Position numbers and translations under genes: made by a program. DNA of 64,000 nucleotides, from assembly GCA_014155875.1 (NCBI GenBank), contig JACEFZ010014611.1, positions 1-64,000 of the forward strand, in the 5' to 3' direction. The stretch is from Cepaea nemoralis (Eukaryota; Mollusca; Gastropoda; Stylommatophora; Helicidae). Of this stretch, positions 34,647 to 48,200 are shown one piece after another. The notes beneath the pieces are model-generated. The model saw only the letters and a program-made list of their open reading frames with translations, ran no database searches and had not been told where the DNA came from. Positions within the stretch are counted from its first letter, which is position 1. Each line of letters begins with the position of its first letter.

Positions 34647-34853
34647 ACGTACGTATTTTGGGAGGGGGAGGAGGGAGGAGGGAGGAGGAGGAAGAAGAAA
34701 AAAAAAACTACGACAGTTGGCATCTCTGGAATGAGAGGAAGGCGTGTAGAAAATTTCATCTCAATCGGATGGCCCGTTCGCGAGCGTATAAAGGACATAC
34801 ATACATACAGAGATACAGACAGACAGAGATACGCACATCCTAATTTATATATA

Positions 34854-34928
<75 letters not shown>

Positions 34929-34936
34929 ATATATAT
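34647..34936 (+). repeat. Tail module plus (TA)n, copy 1
   Basis: Begins ACGTACGTATTTTGGGAGG, then a second short GGA run, GACAGTTGGCATCTCTGGAATG and AAATTTCATCTCAATCGGAT, then an ACAT run and a TA array from about 34,848. It closely matches 36,713-36,970. Confidence 0.8.
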
Positions 34937-35893
<957 letters not shown>

Positions 35894-36257
35894 CTGAGTA
35901 GGTAAGAATCCGCTCTGCCTTCAAAATGTTGACGTGAAGATTTTCTTCCTGCAGCTGCTTCTGTATTTGTTGATCAGTAAGCTCCATTTTTAGCCGCTTG
36001 ACCACCATCTGACTGTGTTTGAATCAGTGTTCTGATTCTGGTGTCTTGCTCCTCCTTCCTCTCACAAGTTTTTGTGTTCGTCTGTGGGTAGTCGTCGCTC
36101 TTCTTATTGGTAGTTTCATTGACTGTAGGTTCAGATACTTTATTACAGCTGCATGCAGACTCTCCAAAGGCAGGTTCGTCTTCTTGATAGTCTGGTCGGT
36201 TTTCTCACTATGCATCTTGGAAGCTGCTTGTTTCTTTGTGCTATTACGACGTGCCAT
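35894..36257 (-). pseudogene. LINE ORF1 N-terminal fragment, copy 2
   Basis: Starts ATG at 36,257 (MARRNSTKKQAASKM) and shares the arrangement of the 26.9-kb ORF1, including MVVKRLKMELTDQQI and LKAERILTYS against WVVKRIQVELSDEEI and LKAERLHTYS there. A stop and frame change lie near 36,010-36,024. At about 35,893 it is cut by the end of a CTGACCC-headed repeat, so the zinc knuckles are missing. The upstream leader also matches the other copy. Confidence 0.75.
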
Positions 36258-36712
36258 TTTCCCCCCGTATCAGACTGCTTGAAATGTGTAAGGCGTCTTG
36301 GCTTGATAGCGCTGAGAAGTGCTGTCAAGCGAATCGTGTCGATATGATGGCGGAAAACACTAAAGATGCCATGATATTGTTCAACATCTTTTAGATAACT
36401 TCTTAAGTATAGAAAGATGAGTTACAATGTTATGCATTATTTTTATGTAAACTTTGAAAATGTCTAAAAGATTGTATCATTATTTATTATAACTCATATG
36501 CCGGTACATAACTATATACAAAGAGTTTATAAATCATTGAAAACGATACAACAATATGACTATAAGTTATACAACAATGTTATTAAAAGTTATGCCCCTT
36601 GAAATAACTTTTTCTAGAGTTAAGTCCCTTAGCTAATGTGTAGTCACGTCATTTTCTTCCCTTTCCCTAGCGTTTTGGTTCGGGGATTCTTTCATCATCA
36701 TCATCATATATT
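36258..36712. other. LINE leader and anonymous AT-rich sequence
   Basis: 36,258-36,345 resembles the leader of the other ORF1. The remainder is AT-rich with no gene seen. Confidence 0.45.
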
Positions 36713-36897
36713 TACGTACGTATTTTGGGAGGGGGAGGAGGGAGGAGGAGGAAGAAGGAAAAAATACTATGACAGTTGACAGCTCTGGAATGAAAGTAAG
36801 GCGTGTAGAAAATTTCATCTCAATCGGATGGGCCGTTAGCGAAAAAATAAAGGACATACATATTTACATACATACATATTTACATACATACACTTTG

Positions 36898-36988
<91 letters not shown>

Positions 36989-37026
36989 CGTGTGTGCGCG
37001 CGCGCGCGTGTGTGCGTGTGTGCGAG
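36713..37026 (+). repeat. Tail module copy 2 with (TA)n-(TG)n-(CG)n
   Basis: Second tail module (ACGTACGTATTTTGGGAGG; AAATTTCATCTCAATCGGAT) followed by a TA array (36,901-36,970), a TG run and a GCGCGCGCGC block to about 37,026. This is an alternating purine-pyrimidine tract. Confidence 0.85.
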
Positions 37027-37355
37027 TGTGAATTTATTAGTGAGTTTGTGATTGAGAGAAAGTGTGTGTACGCGAGATAGTATGCATTGTGTGTTTTTGA
37101 GTGGGTGCATACATGTGAGAGTTTGTATAAAATGATGAAAGTAGGTATGCACAATTGCAATAATGTGTTTACAAATGTGCATGTTTACGTGTGTCTGCCT
37201 GCCTGTCTGTCTCGTAATAATAAAACCCTAGTATGACAGCCAGTCCCCTTTTGGTAGGCCAGTATATGCCACATAGCTAATAACAAGTGCCACACCAGTT
37301 ATTACTATTACTGAGTCGTGTAGTATTGATTGTTAATTTTTCCACATGCCTTTAT
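37027..37355. other. No gene seen
   Basis: Anonymous flank between the microsatellite and LTR element 3. Confidence 0.4.
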
Positions 37356-37360
37356 AATGC

Positions 37361-40300
37361 TGTGAGGTTTATTTATAGGGGTTACATCTGTTAGAATGTA
37401 ACACCCACTTAAGAGGAATTTTAATTTTCTGAGGAATATTATCAGGGTAAGCCCAAAGGGGATGGGTTCCTATCCTCTATCAAGATCACCTTCTGGAAGC
37501 TAAATTTTATTGGCTCGTGCCCCCACGTGAAGATACTAAGGATGTGTAGTATCAACACGAATTAATGAAGAAAATTATATAGATATAAGTTTAAGCTTCT
37601 TGGAAAGGTGTGGAGACCACGGACTGTTGCCACTATCCCAAAATTGGATGCCCTTTTCTATCACTGGGGAAAAGGTGCTAGTGTGCAGGTGTCCGCCCTC
37701 ATATGGTCTAAATTAATATGGTCACATATGATTTATAATACACAAGTATTTGATAGACCAGACCAACAATATCATGACAAACCATTCACAGTATAAACAG
37801 GATATACAGTGACATCACATAATTTTTGTGTTTACAAACAATGTGTAAGAATCAATCAACAAATGGTCTGGTAACATAAAGTGTAATAAATCAAAAAAAA
37901 TATGACAACCAAATATATTCTTCACATTGATTACATCTCTGGAGAAAACATTGACATGTTCACATGGAATATCAGCTGAGGTAAATGCATAATTGTGGAA
38001 ACACAAATAGTGAAATCATCCCACATACATTAAAATATCATAATGTATAACAAAGTACTACCAAAAGTAATAAAAAGGATATTTATATATTTGATGCAGT
38101 TGATATCTGCCGGTAGGTACTTCGGTGGGTTTAAGATTCACATGGATGTAGGTCTCTTCCGGGGAACCAGTTTTCTCTCAAGGGGTCATCATCAAAGTGA
38201 GTGAGGAATGGTAAGGTCTTCAATTTGGATCTAACATCAGGAATTCTCACTGGGTTCATGGGTTACATGGGTGAGATCTTGGTAGAATGGGGGTGGTGGA
38301 TGATGCAAGGAAATGGGCTGTACTATTTGGGCTGGCAAAAGATGGACATGACATACAAGTTTACCGCCCTCAGCAACCAAGACCGCATCTTCACAACCGT
38401 AGGCTTTCAGTTAAGCGCCCCATCTGATGGTCCAAACAAAATACAACTTCATAAGCATTTGCCTACAATTTACATATCAGTAAATCATAAAACCTGTCAC
38501 GAAACAATAAAACAAAATAACAAAATAAAGACCCCCCCCCTCCCCAAAAAGAATAAGACAATAAGAGAGGGGAGCATGTGTCGCCTCAATAGTGAGAGCT
38601 CCCTCTTATCTGTATAGATGGCATTCAATCCATCATATTATGCTGTATGGTCCTGATGGGATCAACTATTGGTGCAACCAAGACAATGAAATAAAATAGT
38701 GACACTTTAAGACCAGGGAGTCTGATTGTGATCAGGTTATCTGGTTATATTAAATTAAGTTGATTCAAAGTTATCAGGATGTAACAGACATGTTTGTAAA
38801 TAGGTTGTGGTCGAGGCATGATGGGATTAAGGTAAAGGTATATTGTGATGAAAGTGGGTGGAACTAGATGCATACTATGGTAGATGCATGGGAAAGGTGC
38901 ATGTAGTGACACTTCCTAGTAAGCCAGAGATAGGTTGAAACTGTTGCTTGATAAGACATGGTGTGTTGAGATGGATGTAAGTTGAGTTAATGGTCAACCT
39001 TATAAAATCATCATCATCACTGTCATCATCAGGTGCCTGTAAATAAGCTCATACTATTTTCTCTGGGTTCAGCTTAGATCTCCAATGCCTATCACCATCA
39101 TCATCATCATCCTCATCATCATCATGTATTGATATAACTGCCTTTATATGCGTTATGTATTTAGCATAAGCACTGATTTAAACAAATAGGTCTGGTCTTT
39201 CTCCGCGGTCTCTTCTAAGCAAAGGCCCGGAGGACGACCTTGTTAAACCACCCAAGATTGCAGGTTATCTCATGCACCTAGACAGAAATGGGCTGTTTTC
39301 CAATCCTATTTCAGAACATAAATGGCATGCCCTTGACCGTAAGAACCACCTAATCATCATATGACTACGTAAGGTTGTCGGTGTGTGCAACGTCCGGCTA
39401 ACATTTGGGTATATGGTGCAACTCTTATTAATGAGCATTTATTCTCAGAACAAAACATGACAATTTCACAACACATATTCAGGGGAAAATGTGAATAGCA
39501 GAATCACAAGATATATACACATCCCTACAGGTGTGAATCAGTGTACATGGTTTTAAAGAGATAGACTCTTAATCTACATTTCCTCTGTGAAAGCATCAAT
39601 GTTCAGCAAGTACATTTGAAAAGCACATTATTCATATATTGAGAAAAGTAAATATATACAGATTGTAACATAATATAAGGGAATATTCTTCCTTGGCATA
39701 TTGTCACAAAATATACAGAGATCTTCTTTTAGTCGCATATGTAACCGACTATAAAGAGATATAGTGATATACTTTAGTAGCACGTGTTAACAAAATAGAA
39801 ATATTCTTTTGCCAGCACATGGCAACAGAATGAAAATACTCTTTAGCCGCCTGTGTCAAAGAATGTAAAGAATGTAAAGAAATCTCCTTTAACCGCCTCT
39901 CGTAAACTATGTACGAAAGTATTCTTTAATAGTAGATAGCAACAGAATGTAAGCAAATATTCTTTAGTAGTCAATGACAACAGAGTGTCTAGCTGAAGTT
40001 TCTACTAACAAGTTCAGTAAACAGAAACATGGCGCTTGTTTTCAATCCCACAAGAACACAAAATTAGACTATGATCATTTGTAAACATTTTAAACAGTAC
40101 ATCAGCATTATAATAAATGTAACCATTGTATTACCTTGCTTCAAGAATAGATTGGTCACACAATGAAGATTTGCCTGCCGAGGACCCAGAACACCTGCTA
40201 GGCTTGAACACAACATGTGAACTTACAATCTAAAGTGAGAGTCATATTTCCTGTTCCCCCACAATTGTGCCTAGCGGTTTCCGTTTGCTGTTTCCGGCAA

Positions 40301-40402
40301 TAGGCATGTTTTGATCGTCTCTGCGCATTGCAAAAGTATGGCGTGCCGTTTTTATCAGAACTATGAAGTCGAAGGCTGTGAGTTCCCTGGGAATATCTCA
40401 CA
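37361..40402 (-). repeat. 3' LTR of element 3
   Basis: Holds ATC microsatellite runs near 39,010-39,125 and an array of diverged repeats at 39,681-39,992. Open frames near 38,201 (plus) have no recognisable domain and differ between LTRs at their ends, so I do not call a gene. LTRs of 3 kb are long for Ty3/gypsy elements. Confidence 0.95.
39681..39992 (-). repeat. Diverged ~40-bp tandem repeats in the LTR of element 3
   Basis: About eight degenerate copies with core ATATTCTTTAGTAG and GCAACAGAATGTAA on the plus strand. The matching array in the other LTR is at 47,561-47,872. In element sense it starts about 410 bp into the LTR, within U3, where enhancer-type repeats are often found. A regulatory role is inferred. 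Confidence 0.65.
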
Positions 40403-40425
40403 AGGCTCCCATCCAAAGACAGTTC

Positions 40426-42050
40426 TTACCGAGAACTGGTAGAACAGACACTCACGGGTTTCCGACTCCTCTTCTGATGCTTCCTTTCTCCCAGGTTTGG
40501 TACTGTCTCCTCCTCTAATGATTCATCCGGAACAGGATGTCGACTCAAGAAGTCTGCTCCCACATTAATTTTACCAGGTACATACTCAATTTGGAAAGAA
40601 TATGGCTGTAAGGGCAATGACCATCTCATGAGCCTTGCATTCAAATTCCTTGAGGCTGCCAAGAACATTAAGGGTTGATGATCACATTGTACTACAAAAT
40701 GTTTTCCGTACAAATACGCCTAAAATTTCTCCACTGCCCATACCAAAGCGAGGCACTCCCTGTCGATAACCGCATAGTTCTTCTGAGCTGCATTCAGCTT
40801 CCTACTTGCATAGGCCACTGGAAAGAGTTCTGATTGGTCATCTTTCTTCTGAAGCAGGGTCGCACCAACTCCGATGTTGCTCGCATCTGTTCGAAGCGTG
40901 AAGGTACGGTTGAGATCTGGCAACTGAAGAACTGGTTTATCAGTCAATGCTTTCTTGAGAGCTGTATAAGCCGCTTCACATTCAGCTGACCATTTGACTA
41001 TCTCTGGGTTTCCTTTCCTAGTAAGATCAGTTAAAGGAGCCGTCAGAGAGTTAAAGTCCTTGATGTATCTTTGGTAGAATCCACACAAGGATACGAATGA
41101 TCTAACATCCTTCTTGGTTCTTGGGCGTGGTGCCTTCTGGAGTTTCTCAACATTGCCTTCATGTGGAGTCATGAAATCTTGAGAAATCTGATGACCAAGA
41201 AAATCCAACTGTTTGAATCCTATCTGACACTTCTTTGGCCTTGCTGTCAATCCAGTTTCTTTTAATCGTTTGAATAGAAGATGCAGAGCTTCTACCTGTT
41301 GATCAAACGTCTCAGTTGCTATTAAAATGTCATCCATGAAATTGCTAATTGCAGGATGATGTAATGGTTCAAGTAACTTCCTCATCATTCGTGTAAAAAC
41401 ACTGGGCACGTTACTTAATCCAAAAGGAAGAACATTACACTCATAGTGCCCATCAGGGACGCTGAAAGCTAACCATGGTCTAACTTCCTGTTTCACTGGA
41501 ATCTGATAATAGCCCTTACTGAGATCTACTTTAGTGAAGTATTGGGCTGAGCTGAGACGGGTGAAGAGTTGGTTCTGATCCGGTAGTGGTTCAGCTTGAA
41601 ACTCAGTCATAGCATTGAGCTGTCGATAGTCGATGCACAATCTATGTTCTCCACTTTGTTTTCTCAGTAACACCACACTTGCACTGTAAGGGGACTCAGA
41701 TGGTGAAACGATTCCAGCCGAGAGCATTTGCTGTATTTCTTCCTTCAAAATGGGTTGTTTGGCATAAGGAACGGGATATGTTTTGGCACACACAGGAGTA
41801 GGGTCTATTAGCTTCATGTCAAACTCTACTAGATTTGTAAGCCCTGGCTTGTCCGTAAGTACATCTGTATGTGTAGCCAAAAGATCCTGGATCTGCTTCT
41901 GCTGATCTGGTTTTAATGTAGGACTAATATCCACATCTTGAAAAGTTTCTTTTGCTTGCAGAGGGTATTCTACTCCCATAGTGTTCCCATGTTCCACTTC
42001 TGTAGCCACTGCCAATGCCATCAGATGCGCTGTGTCGGTGGTAGAGGACC
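40426..42050 (-). pseudogene. Element 3 RT and RNase H, one in-frame stop
   Basis: RT reads through fingers and palm with SGEHRLCIDYRQLN, FTKVDLSKGYYQIPV, LPFGLSNVPSVFTRMMR and NFMDDILIA (near 41,335), then connection (FLGHQI, SLCGFYQRY). RNase H has FTLRTDASNIG, IDRECLALVWAVEKF, VQCDHQPLMFLA and VGADFLSRHP. A TAG at 40,720-40,722 sits inside RNase H, where relatives have glutamine. Both aspartates of the FMDD motif and all RNase H acidic residues are present. The frame is continuous with integrase upstream. Confidence 0.92.
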
Positions 42051-43195
42051 TTTCATTATATTTCCTTAAGAGGTTTATATGATAAACTTTCAACTTCCCT
42101 CTGATGGAAATTTTGTAATTAGTACGAGAAATCTTCTCAGTCACTACATATGGTCCTTTCCATCCGATTTGCAGCTTGTTCTGACTTGTAGGAAGTAGTA
42201 ATAGCACTTTCTCTCCCACCTCCAATTCTCTATCCTTTGCCTTTCTGTTGAAGTAGCCTGCCATTTTACTCTTAGCTTGTTGTAGGTTGACAGACGCTAA
42301 TCGCCATCCATGTTGTAGGCGGTTTTTCAACTCAGCAACATAAGAAGAGGCAGTCACCACTGTCTCGTCTACTTGATTCTCAGTCCATGTTATAAGTAAA
42401 GCTTCGAGAGGTCCCTTAATTGGACGTCAAAACAACAAAGTTGCTGGAGCCATCCCAGTTGAGTGATGAGGTACTTCCCTATATGCAAATAAAGCTGCAG
42501 GTATGTACAAATCCCAATCCTCTGGTTTCTCCTGGACAAGATTCCTCAGGATAGTAAGAAGGGTGCCGTTCCAGCGTTCCACAGTTCCATTCCCGGCCGC
42601 GTGATATGGACTTATGCAGATCTGTCTGGATTGAAAAAGCCTAAAAACTTCTTCCATCAGCTTACTTTTGAACTGTGATCCATTATCAGTTAGGATCCTA
42701 ATAGAAAATCCTAGTCTGGTAAAAATTCCAAGCAAGGCTTCCGCTACATGCTTCGAACCGCTTGAAGAAATTGGCACAGCTTCCGCCCACATGGAGCATG
42801 TGTCAACAAGCGTAAGAATAACACGGTTCTTTCTCTTCGTCTGGTTGAGAGGTCCGACTATATCAATCGCCACTTTTTCGAAAGGGGTACCGGATACAGG
42901 CATTTCTCCGAGTGTAACTGGGGCTGTCCAATATTTAGGAGCAACCTTCTGGCATTGCGGACATGATTTTACAAAACGTGCTATGTCGGTTTGCATTCCA
43001 GGCCAGTAATAAGGAGCTGAGATACGTTGTATGGACGCATTAATTCCCATGTGCCCAGAAAAAGGTTGACTATGTCCCATATCCAAAATTTGAGCTCTGT
43101 AAGCAGAAGGAACAACTAACTGGGCATGTTCCTGTCCTCCTGTTCCTGCCCTATGGTGAAGCAATCCATTCTTCATATACATCTCACCTTTGAGT
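42050..43195 (-). pseudogene. Element 3 integrase, one in-frame stop
   Basis: HHCC domain (DMGHSQPFSGHMG, CPQCQK), DDE core (AIDIVGPL near 42,860; LTDNGSQFKS near 42,680; NGTVERWNG near 42,575) and the C-terminal module IGWKGPYVVTEKI with VYHINLLRKY near 42,070. A TGA at 42,427-42,429 lies just after the core, where relatives have glycine. Position between protease and RT is directly visible because all domains share one frame. This is the cleanest evidence for the pol order. Confidence 0.92.
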
Positions 43196-44824
43196 GGGGG
43201 TGAGTGAGCTCTAGGCAGTTTGTTGAAACAAGGCGCCAAAGTGCTATCCGCTGCCTGGGCCTTCTTCAAATCCTCTGGGTGAGGATTATTTGGTATCGAC
43301 TCTTCTAGAGCTGTTCTAGCTTGAAGTCTCGTTGTCATGGCTGAGACAATTCTAGGCTTTACTGGATCTCCTAAAAATAGATATCGACAACCAAGAATGA
43401 CGGGGTATATGGGTTCTGAAAAGACTGCCGCCTTGATTTCCCCCTTCACATATCGTGAGTTGATGCTCACTTTTGCTACTGGAAATGACATTGGAGCTAT
43501 GTTTTTCAAGGGTCCCTGTAGTTCGACTGTTTCCTCTGTTACCTGATCAGGGCTAACCAAAGAGGAAGATACAATCGCGTCAAATTGCAGTCCCGTATCG
43601 TAGAGACACATGACTGAAACACCGTTGAGTTCAACGGATTCAACAACCGGAATTCTGGAATAAGTGTCTTCGTGGTTTTCCAAAGAAGTTCCACCAGTGC
43701 TCACCTTCTTATGTTCCGGTTCTGTCAAACAAGCTGCAGTTTTAGGAGTAGTTTCCCGCTTACACGCTTTCGTATGGTGTCCGGTAGTCCTACATTTTAG
43801 GCAATATGCTTTTCCCTCCTTCTGAGCCTGTTGAACTAAAGGTTGAACGGTGTTTTTCGCCTTGTTATTTTTCTGGTTGGAGTGATTCTCAGTTTTCTCC
43901 TTCTGCTTTTGAGATTTTTCCGGATGAGAAGAACTGGTCGTCCGACGAGTTGCTCCTACCTCCTTCTGAGATTTCTCAAATCTCTCGGCTAGAATGATAA
44001 TTTCTTCTAGTCTTTCTGCCCCATTTTGTGTTAGAAAAGCCTTCATTTCTGTTGACATTTTCTCTTTAAGTTGGTCAATAATAATCATCTCCCTCAGGCC
44101 TATGTAGCTCTCATCAAACTTTCCTAAAGAACACCACTTATGTACATAAGTTTTCATTCTCTCCACTAACTGCGCAAAGCTCTCCCCAGGTTCTTTCTTT
44201 GCAGCCTTGAACTTATTCTTATAGGTGTCACCGTCAACTTCAAAACGGGCTAGCAATGCTGTTTTGAGGGCATTATAGTTGCGCTGTTTCTCCTTGCGTC
44301 AATCTGGAGAACACTTCGTACGCGTTGCGCCTCAAACCTTGGGATATATTCACTGCCCATCTAGTCTCCTCCAACCCACATGTGTAACACATCTGTTCAA
44401 ATCTATCAAGATATGCTTCCAACTGATCTGTGTGTTCATTGAAGGGTTCAAGCGGGAATGACATTGCTCCAGTCTGTTGGTGAGTCACATCCAAATGAAC
44501 ATCTGTCGCTGGACTAGTTTGAGATGTAGACAGGGCAGTACTAACTCCCGTCTCCATTCGCAGAATTTCCTGCTCATGTTCCATCCTTTTTAATTCCAGG
44601 ACATGTTGATATTCCCTTTCTCTACTCTCCCTCTCAGCCTGAAGTTTTCTCTCTTCTAAAAGAAGAGCATGTTGACGATCTTTGTCCCTATTCTCTATTT
44701 CAGCCTGTAATCTCTCATGTTTCTCTATCTCATCTGAAACATATTTTGCCAAATCATTACCTGCCAGACCGCACAATTTGCCTGTCTCCATATGCTGGTT
44801 ACGAAACTTGGCTAATTCAGCCAT
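43196..44824 (-). pseudogene. Element 3 gag and protease, one frameshift
   Basis: Gag starts ATG at 44,824 (MAELAKFRNQ) with a long charged coiled coil (residues about 30-95) lacking the tandem units of elements 1 and 2. Capsid-like sequence follows. A single-base frameshift occurs near 44,275 in the middle of capsid, so it is unlikely to be a programmed gag/pol shift. Then comes a CCHC knuckle, CLKCRTTGHHTKAC (near 43,795), and a protease CLYDTGLQFDA with DTG (near 43,600). The link to integrase is a basic, Pro-rich stretch. No separate stop divides gag from pol. Confidence 0.88.
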
Positions 44825-45242
44825 TATTACCTACTCTTCTATATCTGGAAAAATCTGGGTGTTCTGGGGCCTCGGTCAAGCTCAGCCTCAGTGATCCCTT
44901 TTAGAAGATATAAAAATAGCATGCAAAAATTGGTTAGCAACACAATATCCCTAATTAATTTAACCAGTGCGCACCATATGTTCAGGTAATAATGGGAACT
45001 TATTCACTAAGAAGTTACACTCCTAAACTCTTTAGCCCTACCGGACCTAATGAGAGTAAATACCACACTCCCCCTTCCTATATCAAGATCCACCACCTGT
45101 AATGAGATTCCCCTGTGTTAGAATCTTACTGACTGAAGTCTTACTTGTGTTTGGGCTGCTAGGGGTTTAAATGTCCCTCTATAAGGATCCACACTAGTGA
45201 GGAGATTATAATTAATTCATTCCAGGACGAGCAAGTCCCACT
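44825..45242 (-). other. Element 3 leader
   Basis: Untranslated leader of about 420 bp between the 5' LTR and gag. No tandem array like that of element 1 is seen. Confidence 0.6.
45225..45240 (-). promoter_or_regulatory. Primer-binding site of element 3
   Basis: On the minus strand TGGGACTTGCTCGTCC begins two bases after the 5' LTR, the standard position and TGG start for tRNA priming. The tRNA identity needs a tRNA set from the organism. Confidence 0.6.
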
Positions 45243-48200
45243 TGTGAGGTTTATTTATAGGGGTTACATCTGTTAGAATGTAACACCCACTTAAGAGGAA
45301 TTTAATTGTCTGAGGAATATTATCAGGGTAAGCCCAAAGGGGATGGGTTCCTATCCTCTATCAAGATCACCTTCTGGAAGCTAAATTTTATTGGCTCGTG
45401 CCCCCACGTGAAGATACTAAGGATGTGTCGTATCTAACACGAATTAATGAAGAAAATTATATAGATATAAGTTTAAGCTTCTTGGAAAGGTGTGGAGACC
45501 ACGGACTGTTGCCACTATCCCAAAATTGGATGCCCTTTTCTATCACTGGGGAAAAGGTGCTAGTGTGCAGGTGTCCGCCCTCATATGGTCTAAATTATTA
45601 TGGTCACATATGATTTATAATACACAAGTATTTGATAGACCAGACCAACAATATCATGACACACCATTCACAGTATAAACAGGATATACAGTGACATCAC
45701 ATAATTTTTGTGTTTACAAACAATGTGTAAGAATCAATCAACAAATGGTCTGGTAACATAAAGTGTAATAAATAAAAAAAATATGACAACCAAATATATT
45801 CTTCACATTGATTACATCTCTGGAGAAAACATTGTCAGGTTCACATGGAATATCAGCTGAGGTAAATGCATACTTGTGGAAACACAAATAGTGAAATCAT
45901 CCCACATACATTAAAATATCATAATGTATAACAAAGTACTACCAAAAGTAATAAAAAGGATATTTATATATTTGATGCAGTTGATATCTGCCGGTAGGTA
46001 CTTCGGTGGGTTTAAGATTCACATGTATGTAGGTCTCTTCCGGGGAACCAGTTTTCTCTCAAGGGGTCATCATCACAGTGAGTGAGGAATGGTAAGGTCT
46101 TCAATTTGGATCTAACATCAGGAATTCTCACTGGGTTCATGGGTTACATGGGTGAGATCTTGGTAGGATGGGGGTGGTGGATGATGCAAGGAAATGGGCT
46201 GTATTATTTGGGTTGGCAAAAGATGGACATGACATACAAGTTTACCGCCCTCAGCAACCAAGACCGCATCTTCACAACCGTAGGCTTTCAGACAATCGCC
46301 CCATCTGATGGTCCAAACAAAATACAACTTCATAAGCATTTGCCTACAATTTACATATCAGTAAATCATAAAACCTGTCACGAAACAATAAAACAAAATA
46401 ACAAAATAAAGACCCCCCCCCCCCCCAAAGGAATAAGACAATAAGAGAGGGGAGCATGTGTCTCCTCAATAGTGAGAGCTCCCTCTTATCTGTATAGATG
46501 GCATTCAATCCATCATATCATGCTGTATGGTCCTGATGGGATCAACTATTGGTGCAACCAGGACAATGAAATAAAATAGTGACACTTTAAGACCAGGGAG
46601 TCTGATTGTGATCAGGTTATCTGGTTATATTAAATTAAGTTGATTAAAGTTATTAGGATGTAACAGACATGTTTGTAAATAGGTTGTGGTAGAGGCATGA
46701 TGGGATTAAGGTAAAGGTATATTGTGATGAAAGTGGGTTGAACTAGATGCATACTATGGTAGATGCATGAGAAAGGTGCATGTAGTGACACTTCCTAGTA
46801 AGCCAGAGATAGGTTGAAACTGTTGCTTGATAAGACAGGGTGTGTTGAGATGGATGTAAGTTGAGTTAATGGTCAACCTTATAAAATCATCATCATCACT
46901 GTCATCATCAGGTGCCTGTAAATAAGCTCATACTATTTTCTCTGGGTTCAGCTTAGATCTCCAATGCCTATCACCATCACCATCATCATCCTCATCATCA
47001 TCATGCATTTATATAACTGCCTTTATACGCGTTATGTATTTAGCATAAGCACTGATTTAAACAAATAGGTCTGGTCTTTCTCCGCGGTCTCTTCTAAGCA
47101 AAGGCCCGGAGGACGACATTGTTAAACCACCCAAGATTGCAGGTTATCTCATGCACCTAGACAGAAATGGGCTGTTTTCCAATCCTATTTCAGAACATAA
47201 ATGGCATGCCCTTGACCGTAAGAACCACCTAATCATCATATGACTACGTAAGGTTGTCGGTGTGTGCAACGTCCGGCTAACATTTGGGTATATGGTGCAA
47301 CTCTTATTAATGAGCATTTATTCTCAGAACAAAACATGACAATTTCACAAAACATATTCAGGGGGAAAATGTGAATAACAGAATCACAAGATATATACAC
47401 ATCCCTACAGGTGCGAGTCAGTGTACATGGTTTTAAAGAGATAGACTCTTAATCTACATTTCCTCTGTGAAAGCATCAATGTTCAGCAAGTACATTTGAA
47501 AAGCACATTATTCATATATTGAGAAAAGTAAATATATACAGATTGTAACATAATATAAGGGAATATTCTTCCTTGGCATATTGTCACAAAATATACAGAG
47601 ATCTTCTTTTAGTCGCATATGTAACCGACTATAAAGAGATATAGTGATATACTTTAGTAGCACGTGTTAACAAAATAGAAATATTCTTTTGCCAGCACAT
47701 GGCAACAGAATGAAAATACTCTTTAGCCGCCTGTGTCAAAGAATGTAAAGAATGTAAAGAAATCTCCTTTAACCGCCTCTCGTAAACTATGTACGAAAGT
47801 ATTCTTTAATAGTAGATAGCAACAGAATGTAAGGAAATATTCTTTAGTAGTCAATGACAACAGAGTGTCTAGCTGAAGTTTCTACTAACAAGTTCAGTAA
47901 ACAGAAACATGGCGCTTGTTTTCAATCCCACAAGAACACAAAATTAGACTATGATCATTTGTAAACATTTTAAACAGTACATCAGCATTATAATAAATGT
48001 AACCATTGTATTACCTTGCTTCAAGAATAGATTGGTCACACAATGAAGATTTGCCTGCCGAGGACCCAGAACACCTGCTAGGCTTGAACACAACATGTGA
48101 ACTTACAATCTAAAGTGAGAGTCATATTTCCTGTTCCCCCACAATTGTGCCTAGCGGTTTCCGCTTGCTGTTTCCGGCAATAGGCATGTTTTGATCGTCT

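Larger units (their letters stand above)
32712..34936 (+). mobile_element. Head-GGA array-tail interspersed repeat between two (TA)n tracts
   Basis: Starts ACTAGCTGACCCTGCCCGG, a head module of about 110 bp, and runs through a 1.7-kb GGA-rich array to a tail module at 34,647-34,860 containing AAATTTCATCTCAATCGGAT and (ACAT)n, then another TA tract. Heads and tails recur at 34.9-35.9 kb and 36.7 kb. Such CTAGCTGACCC and AAATTTCATCxxAATCGG motifs mark ends of common invertebrate retroelements. I cannot assign the class, and there is no protein. Confidence 0.6.

Noticed and set aside
38201..38617. Frame inside the element 3 LTR (also 46,082-46,444) as a captured gene
   Set aside because: No recognisable domain, and the two LTR copies disagree in the C-terminal part because of indels.
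44273..44280. Programmed gag/pol frameshift in element 3
   Set aside because: The shift falls in the middle of capsid rather than at the gag end, so mutation or sequence error is more likely.
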